This document shows, one piece after another, positions 1 through 6,626 of a DNA stretch of 34,765 nt. Location: contig CAZGNA010000009.1 in NCBI GenBank assembly GCA_964526945.1, positions 1 through 34,765 of the forward strand. Reading direction: 5' to 3'. The stretch is from Fervidifonticultor sp964526945. Lineage in GTDB: Bacteria; Sysuimicrobiota; Sysuimicrobiia; Sysuimicrobiales; Humicultoraceae. The translations under genes and the position numbers were made by a program. The stretch's first letter is position 1; each line of letters opens with the position of its first letter. The notes below the pieces were generated by a model. The model had not been told where the DNA came from, made no database searches, and saw only the letters and a program-made list of their open reading frames with translations.

Positions 1-54
1 ACCCCCGACCAGAGGCTTAGGAGTCCCCTGCTCTATCCACTGAGCTACGGGCCC
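1..54 (-). tRNA. tRNA-Arg(CCU), partial at left edge
   Basis: Read on the minus strand from 54, the sequence gives a 7-nt acceptor strand GGGCCCG, then UA, a D-arm GCUC...GAGC and an anticodon loop CUCCUAA with anticodon CCU (Arg, codon AGG). The T-arm 3' half and the acceptor 3' strand lie outside the window. A TAGAAT box at 78-83 (minus strand) sits about 24 nt upstream and is a plausible -10. The same hexamer occurs upstream of the second tRNA-Arg. The anticodon stem has one mismatch next to the loop (A-G). Confidence 0.85.
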
Positions 55-172
55 GCGTGATCGCGACAGCCGCCTCGATTCTAGCACGTCTGGCACGCCG
101 CTTGGGGTCCTCCACCACCCGATGGGCGACCGAGACAAGGGCCGCCGGCGGCGGCCACGAATACCATGACCG

Positions 173-733
173 ATGCGGCGGGTCACCGTCTTCTGTGGCT
201 CCAACGCCGGCGCCCGGCCCGAGTACCTGGACGCGGCCCGCCGGCTGGGGCGGGCGCTGGCCGCGCGGGGGCTGGCGCTGGTCTACGGCGGCTCGAACGT
301 GGGGCTCATGCGCGAGCTCGCCCGCACGGTGCGCGCAGCCGGCGGCGAGGTCGTCGGCATCATCCCCACGCTGCTGGTCGAGCGGGAGCTGCTCTACCCC
401 GACCTCACGCAGGTGCACGTGGTCGGCTCGATGCACGAGCGCAAGGCCCTCATGATGGAACTGGGCGACGCCTTCGTGGCGCTGCCCGGCGGCTTCGGCA
501 CGCTGGAGGAGTTCTTCGAGGTCGTGGCGTGGGCGACGCTGGGGCTGCACCGCAAGCCGGTGGGGCTGCTGAACGCGGCGGGCTACTACGATCCCCTGAT
601 GCGGTTCATCGACCACGCGGTGGCCGAGCAGTTCGTGCGGCCCGAGTACCGAGAGGTGATCCTGGTCGACTCTACCCCGGAAGGTCTCCTCGAACGCCTC
701 GACGGGGTCCGGCGGCCGTCCGGGAGCCGCTGA
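173..733 (+). CDS. LOG-family protein (cytokinin riboside 5'-monophosphate phosphoribohydrolase-like)
   Basis: The 186-aa protein is the usual length for the LOG/TIGR00730 family. It shows GGSNVGLM (residues 39-46), MHERK (87-91) and the diagnostic nucleotide-binding motif PGGFGTLEE (105-113). Family members cleave nucleoside 5'-monophosphates to a free base and ribose 5-phosphate, and act in the cytosol. In bacteria the substrate is usually unproven, so a cytokinin role should not be assumed. The ATG at 173 is immediately before the conserved first strand (VTVFCGS); a nearby ATG at 166 is in another frame. It is the only plus-strand gene before 12417 and lies alone between tRNA-Arg and the convergent dehydrogenase gene. 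The 227 bp after it (734-960) show no gene or clear terminator. Confidence 0.9.
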   Translation: MRRVTVFCGSNAGARPEYLDAARRLGRALAARGLALVYGGSNVGLMRELARTVRAAGGEVVGIIPTLLVERELLYPDLTQVHVVGSMHERKALMMELGDAFVALPGGFGTLEEFFEVVAWATLGLHRKPVGLLNAAGYYDPLMRFIDHAVAEQFVRPEYREVILVDSTPEGLLERLDGVRRPSGSR

Positions 734-960
734 CCGCCGCCCGCCCCGCTGGCCGCGTAAGCCCTGGCACGCCAGGCACCGACGCCGGGCGCGGGGCGTG
801 GCACCGGCCACCGCTCACTTTCCTCAGTCGCGCGGAGGTCGAGAAGCGGGGGTACGAGGGAAGAGGCACGACGCACCGCGCAGTCCTCTCGTCCGCGCCT
901 CGAACCGCTGCTCCGTGGGCAGAGGAGGGAGCGGGCAGGGCGCACGCGCGGTCCATCCCC

Positions 961-1818
961 TCACATCCACAGCAACTTGTGCACCGCCGAGTGGTCGAGG
1001 TCGCCGTCGCCCCGGGCCACCACCTGCTCGTAGCGCGCGATGGCGCTCTCGAGGTGCGGCAGCATCAGGCCCACCTGGTGCGCCAGCGCCTGAGCCATGC
1101 GCAGGTCCTTGAGCTGCAGGCTCGCGCGTCCGCCCGGCGTGTAGTCGCGGGTGATCATTCGCGTGCCGTGGATCTGCAGGATCTTCGAGTCGGCGAACCC
1201 GCCGCGCAGCGCCTGCTGCACCCGCCGCGGGTCGAGGCCGCAGCGCTCGGCCAGGGTGAGCGCCTCGGCCACGGCTTCGATCGTCAGCCCGACGATCAGC
1301 TGGTTCACGATCTTGGTGGTGTGCCCGCTGCCGGGCCCGCCGACGTGCACCACGGTGCCCAGCGCCTCGAGCACGGGCCGGGCGCGCGCGACGTCGTCCG
1401 CCGCTCCGCCGGCCATGATGGCCAGCGTGCCGGCGGCTGCCCCTTCGGGGCCGCCCGAGACGGGCGCATCGACCCACCCGATGCCCCGGGCGGCCAGGCG
1501 CGCGGCGTGGGTCACCGAGTGCGCGGGGTCGGACGAGCCCATGTCGACCACCAGGTGCCCGGCGCGCAGGTGGGGCTCGAGCCGTTCGAGCACGGCGTCG
1601 GTGGCCGCGGAGTCGGCCAGCATGAGCAGGCAGACGTCGGCCTCGGCGGCCTCCGCCAGCGTGGCGCACAGGGGGATGCCGGCCACGAGCTCGGGGGCGC
1701 GCGGCGAGCGGTTCCAGCCGCGGACGTCGACGCCGGCCTGCGCGAGGCGGCGCGCCATGGGGCGGCCCATCTGGCCGAGCCCCAGCACGGTGACGCGCGG
1801 GCGGGCGGCGGAGCTCAC
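961..1818 (-). CDS. NAD(P)-dependent beta-hydroxyacid dehydrogenase (3-hydroxyisobutyrate dehydrogenase family)
   Basis: A 285-aa cytosolic oxidoreductase of the HIBADH/tartronate-semialdehyde-reductase family. Near the N-terminus it has the Rossmann dinucleotide motif GLGQMGRPMA. In the middle it has the substrate-binding DAPVSGG motif, followed by GSGHTTKIVNQL with the catalytic lysine and conserved asparagine. The family reversibly oxidises short beta-hydroxyacids; the exact substrate (3-hydroxyisobutyrate, tartronate semialdehyde, glyoxylate or a succinic-semialdehyde type) cannot be read from the sequence. The start is a GTG at 1818 overlapping the TGA of the upstream CBS-GGDEF gene (GTGA), so it is translationally coupled as the last gene of the c-di-GMP operon. 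A metabolic enzyme at the end of a signalling operon is unusual. Confidence 0.9.
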   Translation of the reverse strand: MSSAARPRVTVLGLGQMGRPMARRLAQAGVDVRGWNRSPRAPELVAGIPLCATLAEAAEADVCLLMLADSAATDAVLERLEPHLRAGHLVVDMGSSDPAHSVTHAARLAARGIGWVDAPVSGGPEGAAAGTLAIMAGGAADDVARARPVLEALGTVVHVGGPGSGHTTKIVNQLIVGLTIEAVAEALTLAERCGLDPRRVQQALRGGFADSKILQIHGTRMITRDYTPGGRASLQLKDLRMAQALAHQVGLMLPHLESAIARYEQVVARGDGDLDHSAVHKLLWM

Positions 1819-3089
1819 GAAGCGGGCGGGGTGCCGTCGCCTGTGGCGAGGATCAGCGCCAGCCGGCGGTTGAGCGCATCGAGCGTGGCGCCGATGACCG
1901 CGCGCCCCACGTCGCCGGTGGTGCGGGTGCTGCCGATGTGACGTTCCGGCGGGCTCGTGCCCTTGCTCAGCAACACGGTCACGATGACCACGGTGTCCAG
2001 CGGGTGGCCGATCACCCGGACGTCGTGCAGCAAGGCCTTCCACCCGTCGGGCAGCGCCCGGTTCACCGCCTGGACCGTCGCGTCGGCCAGCTGGTGCCAG
2101 CCGGCCAGGCCGACGTTGGTGCCCACGGCCTCGCCGACGTAGCGCCGCGGGCCCAGGGCGAGCTCGACCGTCGCGGTCGTCCGTCCCTCTGCGGTATCCA
2201 GCACCGCGCGCCGCACCTGCAGGCGTGGCGGAGCTACGACGGCCGCCCGGTCCGCAGCCTTCCCCCTGGCGGCTTTGACCTGGGTGCTGTGCCGGCTGGC
2301 CAGCGTGATCAGGTCGTCCACCGTGGCCTGGAAATGGATGTCGTGGCGCTCGGTGGTACGCTTGCCGCCGGCAATGCCCACCGAGGCCGTCAGGCGGACG
2401 TCCGCCGGGAGGCCCGGGGGCCGGGTGGCGGCGATGGCCTCCAGGGCACGGCGCCCCAGGGCTTCGGCCTCGGGGCGCGGTCGCGTGGTGAGCACGGCGA
2501 ACTCGTCGCCGGCGTACCGGCAGAGGAAGTCGCGCGTCGGGTCGACCACCGAGGCCAGCGCCTGCGCCACGGCTTTGATGCACCGGTCGCCGGTCACGTG
2601 GCCGAAGCGCTTGTTCACCGCGCCGAAGTCGTCGAGGTCGAAGAAGAGGATGGCGATCTCGCGGCCGTCGCGCAGCGCCTCGACCGCGCGCTCGCGCATC
2701 GTCACCGCCCAGGGCAGGTCGGTGAGCGGGTCGATGGGCAGGCCCAGCGCCCGCACGGCGTCCTCGCGGCTGAGCAGCCCCACCACCCGGTCGCCGGCCA
2801 CCACGGGCAGCACGGTCACGCCCTGGGCTTCCATGGTGGCGTGCGCCACGGTGATCGACTCATCGGGCGAGATCACCGGGACCTCGCGCCGCATCACGTC
2901 CTGCAGCGGCCGGTACGGAGGGACGCGCAGGAGGTCGCGCATCGTGACCACGCCGACCAACCGGCCGTCGGCGACCACGGGGAGCACCGTCATGTCGCGC
3001 TCGAGCATGACCGTCGCGGCCTCCGCGACGGTCCGCGTGGCGTCCACGGTGGCCACGTTCGTGGACATGACCTGGCCCACCGTCTTCAT
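1815..3089 (-). CDS. CBS-pair GGDEF protein with uncharacterised C-terminal domain
   Basis: A 424-aa soluble protein in three parts. Residues 1-125 are two CBS motifs (VMSTNVATV... and VMRREVPVIS...), a module that usually binds adenine nucleotides. Residues about 130-280 are a GGDEF domain with the metal-site block FDLDDFGAVNKRFGH and signature AGDEF in place of GGDEF; AGDEF enzymes can be active. The RxxD inhibitory site five residues before the signature is absent. The last 120-140 residues, after a basic linker, form a domain I do not recognise, rich in strands (TATVELALG, VVIVTVLLS) and ending in a helix with LDALNRRLALI. The ATG at 3089 overlaps the TGA of the upstream cyclase gene (ATGA). 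The role is inferred to be c-di-GMP synthesis or sensing coupled to nucleotide status. Confidence 0.88.
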   Translation of the reverse strand: MKTVGQVMSTNVATVDATRTVAEAATVMLERDMTVLPVVADGRLVGVVTMRDLLRVPPYRPLQDVMRREVPVISPDESITVAHATMEAQGVTVLPVVAGDRVVGLLSREDAVRALGLPIDPLTDLPWAVTMRERAVEALRDGREIAILFFDLDDFGAVNKRFGHVTGDRCIKAVAQALASVVDPTRDFLCRYAGDEFAVLTTRPRPEAEALGRRALEAIAATRPPGLPADVRLTASVGIAGGKRTTERHDIHFQATVDDLITLASRHSTQVKAARGKAADRAAVVAPPRLQVRRAVLDTAEGRTTATVELALGPRRYVGEAVGTNVGLAGWHQLADATVQAVNRALPDGWKALLHDVRVIGHPLDTVVIVTVLLSKGTSPPERHIGSTRTTGDVGRAVIGATLDALNRRLALILATGDGTPPAS

Positions 3090-4285
3090 GGAGACCCCGG
3101 CACGCGCATCGCCCGCTGGAACGTGTGGCTCAGGGAACATTCGCACTCTCCCCCCGTTCCCCTGCCCGGTGTCGCCCTGCCGGGCCAGGGGGGGAGCCCC
3201 TTACACAGGCTCACCGGGTGTTGGCCTGGCGCCTCGTCATCGAGTGCGTGCTCGACCTGCGGCTCGAGGTAGACCACGCGGTTGCGGCCCTGCTCCTTGG
3301 CCTGGTAGAGGGCCCGGTCGGCGTGTTCCAGCAACGCCTCGGCCCGCATGCGCCCGTGCTCCTTCCAGAGGTACGTCGATACGCCCACGCTGATGGTGAT
3401 GGTGAAGGACCCCTCGCCGGTCGGGATCTCGATCTCGCCGACCGCCCGCCGGAGGAGTTCGGCCATCTCGGTGGCCAGCTCGCGTGCGACGCCGGGCAAC
3501 AGCCAGACGAACTCCTCGCCGCCGTAGCGGCACACGGCGTCACGGCTGCGTTTGCGTTCGAGCACGACCTTGGCGAGCTGACGGATGACGTCGTCGCCGA
3601 CCCGGTGGCCGTAGCGGTCGTTGATCTCCTTGAACCCGTCGATGTCGAGGATGAGGCAGGAGAGCGGGTGCCCGTGACGGCCCGCGCGTTCCATCTCCAA
3701 GTAGAGACGCTCCTCCAGCGCCCGACGGTTGAGCAGGCTGGTGAGCGGGTCGGACGTCGCCAGCTCCTCGAGGAACGCGATGCGCTGGCGCAGCGCGTCC
3801 TCCCGGCTCTTCACCTGCAGGGCCTTCTCGATCCGCGCCAGCACCTCGGCGTAGTGGAAGGGGACCGTCAGGCAGTCGAAGGCCCCCGCCTCCAGAGCCC
3901 GTACCCGCGCCTCGGTGTCGTGTCGGTCGACGACGACGAGCACGGGCGTGGTGTGCGTGACGGGGTGCCTGTGTAGCTCCCGCAGGAGGTCCTGCGGGTG
4001 CTTCTGGGTACGCCCGAGGACGACGACGTCCGGGCGGACCTCGTGTGCGGCCTGGGCGAGGGGCGCGGAGTCGTCCACGGCGTCGACCTGGGCGCCGAAC
4101 CGCTCGAGCCGGCGCAGGGTCCGCCCCACCCACGGGGCACCGCTCACGATCAGGATGCGGCCCGGGCGCAGGCCGACCCGCAGACGGAGCGCGGCACCCT
4201 GCACGTGCAGGTGCAGGTCCTCGGGCACCGTGCCCGGCTCCGCCCGGGGGCCACCGGACGTGCGTTCGGCGCGTAACGGTGTCAT
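3086..4285 (-). CDS. Diguanylate cyclase with degenerate receiver domain
   Basis: A 399-aa protein. Residues about 44-155 have a CheY-like fold pattern (ILIVSGAPWVG, PDVVVLG, LVVVD, ALEAGAFDCLTVPF). The acidic pair after strand 1 is missing, the phospho-acceptor Asp is Gly (residue 91), and the conserved Lys before Pro is Val, so normal aspartyl phosphorylation looks impossible. After a coiled linker comes a complete GGDEF domain: LDIDGFKEINDRYGH metal/substrate block, GGEEF at 255-259 and an intact RxxD inhibitory site (RSRD, 246-249). It is predicted to make c-di-GMP from two GTP with product inhibition. The start is uncertain: ATG 4285 is used, but a GTG at 4333 in frame adds 16 residues, and neither has a clear Shine-Dalgarno. 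It ends in an ATGA overlap with the CBS-GGDEF gene. Confidence 0.88.
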   Translation of the reverse strand: MTPLRAERTSGGPRAEPGTVPEDLHLHVQGAALRLRVGLRPGRILIVSGAPWVGRTLRRLERFGAQVDAVDDSAPLAQAAHEVRPDVVVLGRTQKHPQDLLRELHRHPVTHTTPVLVVVDRHDTEARVRALEAGAFDCLTVPFHYAEVLARIEKALQVKSREDALRQRIAFLEELATSDPLTSLLNRRALEERLYLEMERAGRHGHPLSCLILDIDGFKEINDRYGHRVGDDVIRQLAKVVLERKRSRDAVCRYGGEEFVWLLPGVARELATEMAELLRRAVGEIEIPTGEGSFTITISVGVSTYLWKEHGRMRAEALLEHADRALYQAKEQGRNRVVYLEPQVEHALDDEAPGQHPVSLCKGLPPWPGRATPGRGTGGECECSLSHTFQRAMRVPGSP

Positions 4286-4366
4286 GGGCGTCGTGACTGC
4301 GCGTACTGTCCTGGATGTACCCAGGCGCGGCACGTGTCAGACGTTGCCACACGCGCACGCAGCCCC

Positions 4367-4386
4367 CGGCCGCCGGGAGGCGGCCG
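4367..4386 (-). terminator. 8-bp perfect hairpin between kinase and diguanylate cyclase genes
   Basis: CGGCCGCC (4367-4374) and GGCGGCCG (4379-4386) form a perfect 8-bp stem around a 4-nt loop in the roughly 185-bp gap between the kinase stop and the cyclase start. No U-tract follows on the minus strand, so it may be an mRNA processing or stability element rather than an intrinsic terminator. Confidence 0.35.
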
Positions 4387-4471
4387 ATCTCACCGGGCGC
4401 GTCCGGTGTTGGACGTTACCGCGCTCGTGGCGCCCGCGGCGGCCGCGCGGCGTGCGAGGAGTGGCGCGGGC

Positions 4472-5215
4472 TCAACCGGCACCGGACGGAGGCGCGGGAT
4501 CCAGGGGTAGCTCTACCCAGAACGTGCTGCCGCCACCGGGCTGGCTCGTCACCCCGATCTGCCCGCCCATGGCGTCGACCAGCTGCTTGACGATGGTCAG
4601 ACCCAGGCCCATGCCGTCGACGGTAGGGCCGATCCTCCGGGCCGCGTCGGTCGTGAACAGGCGGCCGCACAGCGCTGGCGGGACGCCGGGGCCGGCATCC
4701 GTCACGGCGAGCCGGAGCCGGTCGGCGCCGGCGGGTGTGCCCGTGACGCACACGACCCCGCCAGGCGGGCTGTGCTTGACGGCGTTGGTCAGCAAGTTGA
4801 TCAAGACTTGACGCAGATGATGGGGATGGGTTCTGATGCGCCAGTCCGCGGAGATCTGCGTGACCTCGAGCCGCACCCCCCGCGCGCAGGCCATGGGTGC
4901 CACCATGCTCGTCGCGTCGCGCAGACTGTCCGTGACCGACGCGGAGCCGCCGTCTGTGGTCACGGACCCGTGCTGCGCTCGGTACAGATCGACCGCCTCG
5001 TCCACGAGCCGGGACAGGTGCCGCGCGGCCACGAGGATCTGCCGCAGGTAGTCTTGCTGTTCGGGGCTGAGCGCACTACCGGCCAGCAGCTGCGCGTAGC
5101 CCAGAATGGCGTTGAGCGGCGTCCGCAGCTCGTGCCCGAGTCGCGCGGCGACCTCCCCGTACAGGCGTTCGAGACCGCAGTGCGCCGCGGTGTCGCGGGG
5201 ACCGATCTCCGGCAT
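4472..5215 (-). CDS. Soluble sensor histidine kinase (HisKA-HATPase)
   Basis: A 247-aa protein consisting almost only of the transmitter core. The H-box is RLGHELRTPLNAILGY with phospho-acceptor His28, the N-box is INLLTNAVKHS (about 139-149), G1 is DAGPG (173-177) and G2 is GMGLGL (201-206). There is no membrane segment or recognisable sensor domain in the first 20 residues, so it is cytosolic and its input must come from a partner or the dimer helices. The start at ATG 5215 is supported by a strong AGGGGGG Shine-Dalgarno a few bases upstream; an in-frame extension to 5365 would run through the riboswitch hairpin and is rejected. It is the first gene of the riboswitch-controlled operon. The neighbouring receiver lacks the phosphorylatable Asp, so its true partner is unknown. 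Confidence 0.9.
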   Translation of the reverse strand: MPEIGPRDTAAHCGLERLYGEVAARLGHELRTPLNAILGYAQLLAGSALSPEQQDYLRQILVAARHLSRLVDEAVDLYRAQHGSVTTDGGSASVTDSLRDATSMVAPMACARGVRLEVTQISADWRIRTHPHHLRQVLINLLTNAVKHSPPGGVVCVTGTPAGADRLRLAVTDAGPGVPPALCGRLFTTDAARRIGPTVDGMGLGLTIVKQLVDAMGGQIGVTSQPGGGSTFWVELPLDPAPPSGAG

Positions 5216-5261
5216 GATCCCCCCTGGTCCTTCCGCCAGCCGGTAGCCCCCACCAAACGCG

Positions 5262-5292
5262 GACGCGGGATCCTGGTCGAGGATCCCGCGTC
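5262..5292 (-). terminator. 13-bp perfect hairpin, putative riboswitch expression platform
   Basis: GACGCGGGATCCT (5262-5274) and AGGATCCCGCGTC (5280-5292) are perfectly complementary around a 5-nt loop. The hairpin lies between the c-di-GMP-I aptamer and the kinase start at 5215. The bases after it on the minus strand (CGCGTTTGG) contain only a short T-run, so a conventional U-tract is weak. It is probably the regulatory stem of the riboswitch, as attenuator or structural element. Confidence 0.55.
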
Positions 5293-5340
5293 GTCTCGGA
5301 GCGGCCTCGTGCGGGCGCCACGAGGACCCCTCCACGGTCG

Positions 5341-5378
5341 GCGACCGCGAAATCCTCTTCGGCAACCCAGCTGGCCGC
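5341..5378. repeat. Direct repeat copy A (riboswitch 3' half)
   Basis: This 38-bp segment matches 5656-5693 with one mismatch; 5347-5378 and 5662-5693 are identical over 32 bp. Copy A is the 3' strand of the GEMM-I riboswitch plus its downstream flank. Confidence 0.9.
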
Positions 5379-5430
5379 AGGGGCCCTGTGGCTTTGCGTC
5401 CCTGCCTTGCGGCAGGTTTGCCTTTATCGG
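5351..5430 (-). promoter_or_regulatory. c-di-GMP-I (GEMM-I) riboswitch
   Basis: On the minus strand GGCAAACC (5422-5415) is followed by a stem with a GCAA tetraloop (CUGCC-GCAA-GGCAG). Next come the near-invariant GGGACGCAAAGCC block, a short second hairpin (CACAGG-GCC-CCUG...), and the closing GGGUUGCC (5368-5361), which pairs back to GGCAAACC. This order and these bases match the GEMM-I aptamer consensus for cyclic di-GMP as I know it. It lies upstream of the histidine kinase and two GGDEF genes on the same strand, with a perfect hairpin between aptamer and start codon. It probably senses the operon's own product. Confidence 0.9.
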
Positions 5431-5440
5431 AGGCTGTCCC

Positions 5441-5469
5441 GTTCTACTGCGTACTATGCCCGGCGTCTA
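5441..5469 (-). promoter_or_regulatory. Putative promoter of the riboswitch/kinase/GGDEF operon
   Basis: On the minus strand TAGACG (5469-5464) and TAGAAC (5446-5441) are separated by 17 bp. They place the transcription start about 10 nt before the GEMM-I aptamer, as expected for a short riboswitch leader. An inverted repeat CGTCTA-N7-TAGACG (5464-5482) covers the -35 box and could be an operator. The match to consensus is moderate. Confidence 0.4.
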
Positions 5470-5655
5470 GTTTCATTAGACGTCGAAGGTCGGACGTCAG
5501 GTCGGCGCGCGGACGAAGCGTCGTCCGGCAGCCTCTTCACCTCGGGCAGATCGCGGGCACCCTCCGGGCGCACAGTGGCGTACAGGCGCCGGGTCACGTG
5601 GGCGTGGCGTTACGGGCGCTCGCCGCGCGCACAGCCCGGCGCGTCCCGTGCAGAC

Positions 5656-5693
5656 GCGACTGCGAAATCCTCTTCGGCAACCCAGCTGGCCGC
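5656..5693. repeat. Direct repeat copy B: detached riboswitch 3' half after the creatininase stop codon
   Basis: Copy B begins 3 bp past the creatininase gene stop on the minus strand. It carries the closing GGGUUGCC and flank of the aptamer but no GGCAAACC, no GCAA stem and no GACGCAAAGCC block. It cannot fold as a full GEMM-I aptamer, so it is a duplicated remnant. Confidence 0.9.
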
Positions 5694-5695
5694 GG

Positions 5696-6460
5696 TCAGG
5701 GACCACGGACCAGCGTTTCCATCGCGTCGGCGACGATCGTGGCCAGGGCGTCGTAGAGCGCGTGGCCCTCCTCAGGGGACGACCGGGCGGGATCCCCGAA
5801 GTAGGCCAGCGGCGACCCGGCCTCCGCGAACGACCGGGCCCCGGCCCGCAGGGCGGCCGGCAGGTCCACCCAGACGGGCGGGAGGCTGCGGGCGACGTCG
5901 AGTCTGACCAGGTCCGGGCGCACCGCCAGCACCAGCGATGTCTCGTACGCGCCCGCGTGGCGCGCCCCGCGGCGGAACTCCTCCGAGAGGCGTGCGGCCC
6001 ACTGGGGTTCGCGGATGTCGAGCACCGCGGCGCGCACCGTGGTCTCGCGGCCCAACGTCACCGCCGCGTGGTGCAGTGTGTCGAGGTGGATCTGTTCGAG
6101 GTGCGCGCTCGCCAGCAACAGGTGCCGCACGCCGTGCCGTTCCAGGCTGCGCCCGATGTCGACCACGATGGCCTGCAGGGTGGGCGGGGTGATGGCGACC
6201 GTCCCCGGGAAGGGCGCGCCGGCGTACGTGACCACGTAGTCCAGCGCGGCGAGCACCACGACCTCGAGGCCGCGGCGGCGCAGTTCCGCCGCGCCGCGGG
6301 TGGCCATCTCTTCGGCGATGATGACGTCGGTGGCGGTGGGCAGGTGGGGGCCATGGGCCTCCTGGGCGCCCACGGGCAGGATCGCGGCGTGGGCGGTCTG
6401 GAGGCGTTCCCGCGCCTCGGTCCAGGTGCACTCGTACAGCCGCAGGGGCAGCGAGGTCAT
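5696..6460 (-). CDS. Creatininase-family metal-dependent amidohydrolase
   Basis: A 254-aa protein. The block LPVGAQEAHGPHLPTATD supplies E34, H36 and D45. The segment SAHLEQIH supplies H120 and E122. HAGAYETS supplies E173. These are the same spacings I recall for the metal ligands of Pseudomonas creatininase (E34, H36, D45, H120, E122), whereas many family members instead have NGHGGN around the central His. It should hydrolyse a cyclic amide or related C-N bond; creatinine is possible but not shown. It is the last gene after the ABC importer and a membrane protein on the same strand. ATG 6460 has GGAGGGATTACC upstream. A second in-frame ATG with the same ribosome-binding site lies at 6562 because the start region is duplicated. 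Confidence 0.85.
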   Translation of the reverse strand: MTSLPLRLYECTWTEARERLQTAHAAILPVGAQEAHGPHLPTATDVIIAEEMATRGAAELRRRGLEVVVLAALDYVVTYAGAPFPGTVAITPPTLQAIVVDIGRSLERHGVRHLLLASAHLEQIHLDTLHHAAVTLGRETTVRAAVLDIREPQWAARLSEEFRRGARHAGAYETSLVLAVRPDLVRLDVARSLPPVWVDLPAALRAGARSFAEAGSPLAYFGDPARSSPEEGHALYDALATIVADAMETLVRGP

Positions 6461-6480
6461 GGTAATCCCTCCGGCGTCGA
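6448..6480. repeat. Duplicated start region of the creatininase gene, copy A
   Basis: About 31-33 bp covering the ribosome-binding site, ATG (6460) and first five codons (MTSLP) is repeated at about 6549-6581. The spacing of 102 bp is exactly 34 codons, so both starts are in frame. The intervening DNA itself contains a repeated CGCCCCTGCCGCG-like motif. Confidence 0.9.
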
Positions 6481-6548
6481 CGCTACTCCCCGCCGCCCCT
6501 GCCGCGTGCTGCGTGCGGCGCAGCGCCCCTGCCGCGCGCCGCGTGCAG

Positions 6549-6581
6549 GGCAGCGAGGTCATGGTAATCCCTCCGGCGTCG
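6549..6581. repeat. Duplicated start region of the creatininase gene, copy B
   Basis: Second copy of the ribosome-binding site, ATG (6562) and MTSLP codons. Initiation here would add 34 residues (MTSLPCTRRAAG...) to the creatininase-family protein. Both sites have the same GGAGGGATTACC spacing to ATG. Confidence 0.9.
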
Positions 6582-6626
6582 GCACGGCCGGTCCAGGTGG
6601 GCAGGGCGGCCCACGCCGCGGGCGCG

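Noticed and set aside
166..1941. Long plus-strand open frame of 591 codons, and similar long frames at 1938-3272 (plus) and 12354-13883 (minus)
   Set aside because: They run antisense to, or out of frame across, well-recognised genes (LOG protein, dehydrogenase, CBS-GGDEF, amidase). They have low-complexity Arg/Pro/Ala composition typical of shadow frames in GC-rich DNA.
5216..5365. N-terminal extension of the histidine kinase to 5365
   Set aside because: It would be encoded by riboswitch and hairpin sequence and lacks a ribosome-binding site. ATG 5215 has a strong one.
5497..5706. Small minus-strand ORF (69 codons) over the riboswitch remnant
   Set aside because: It covers repeat and leader DNA, has Arg/Pro/Ala-biased composition, no ribosome-binding site and no family resemblance.
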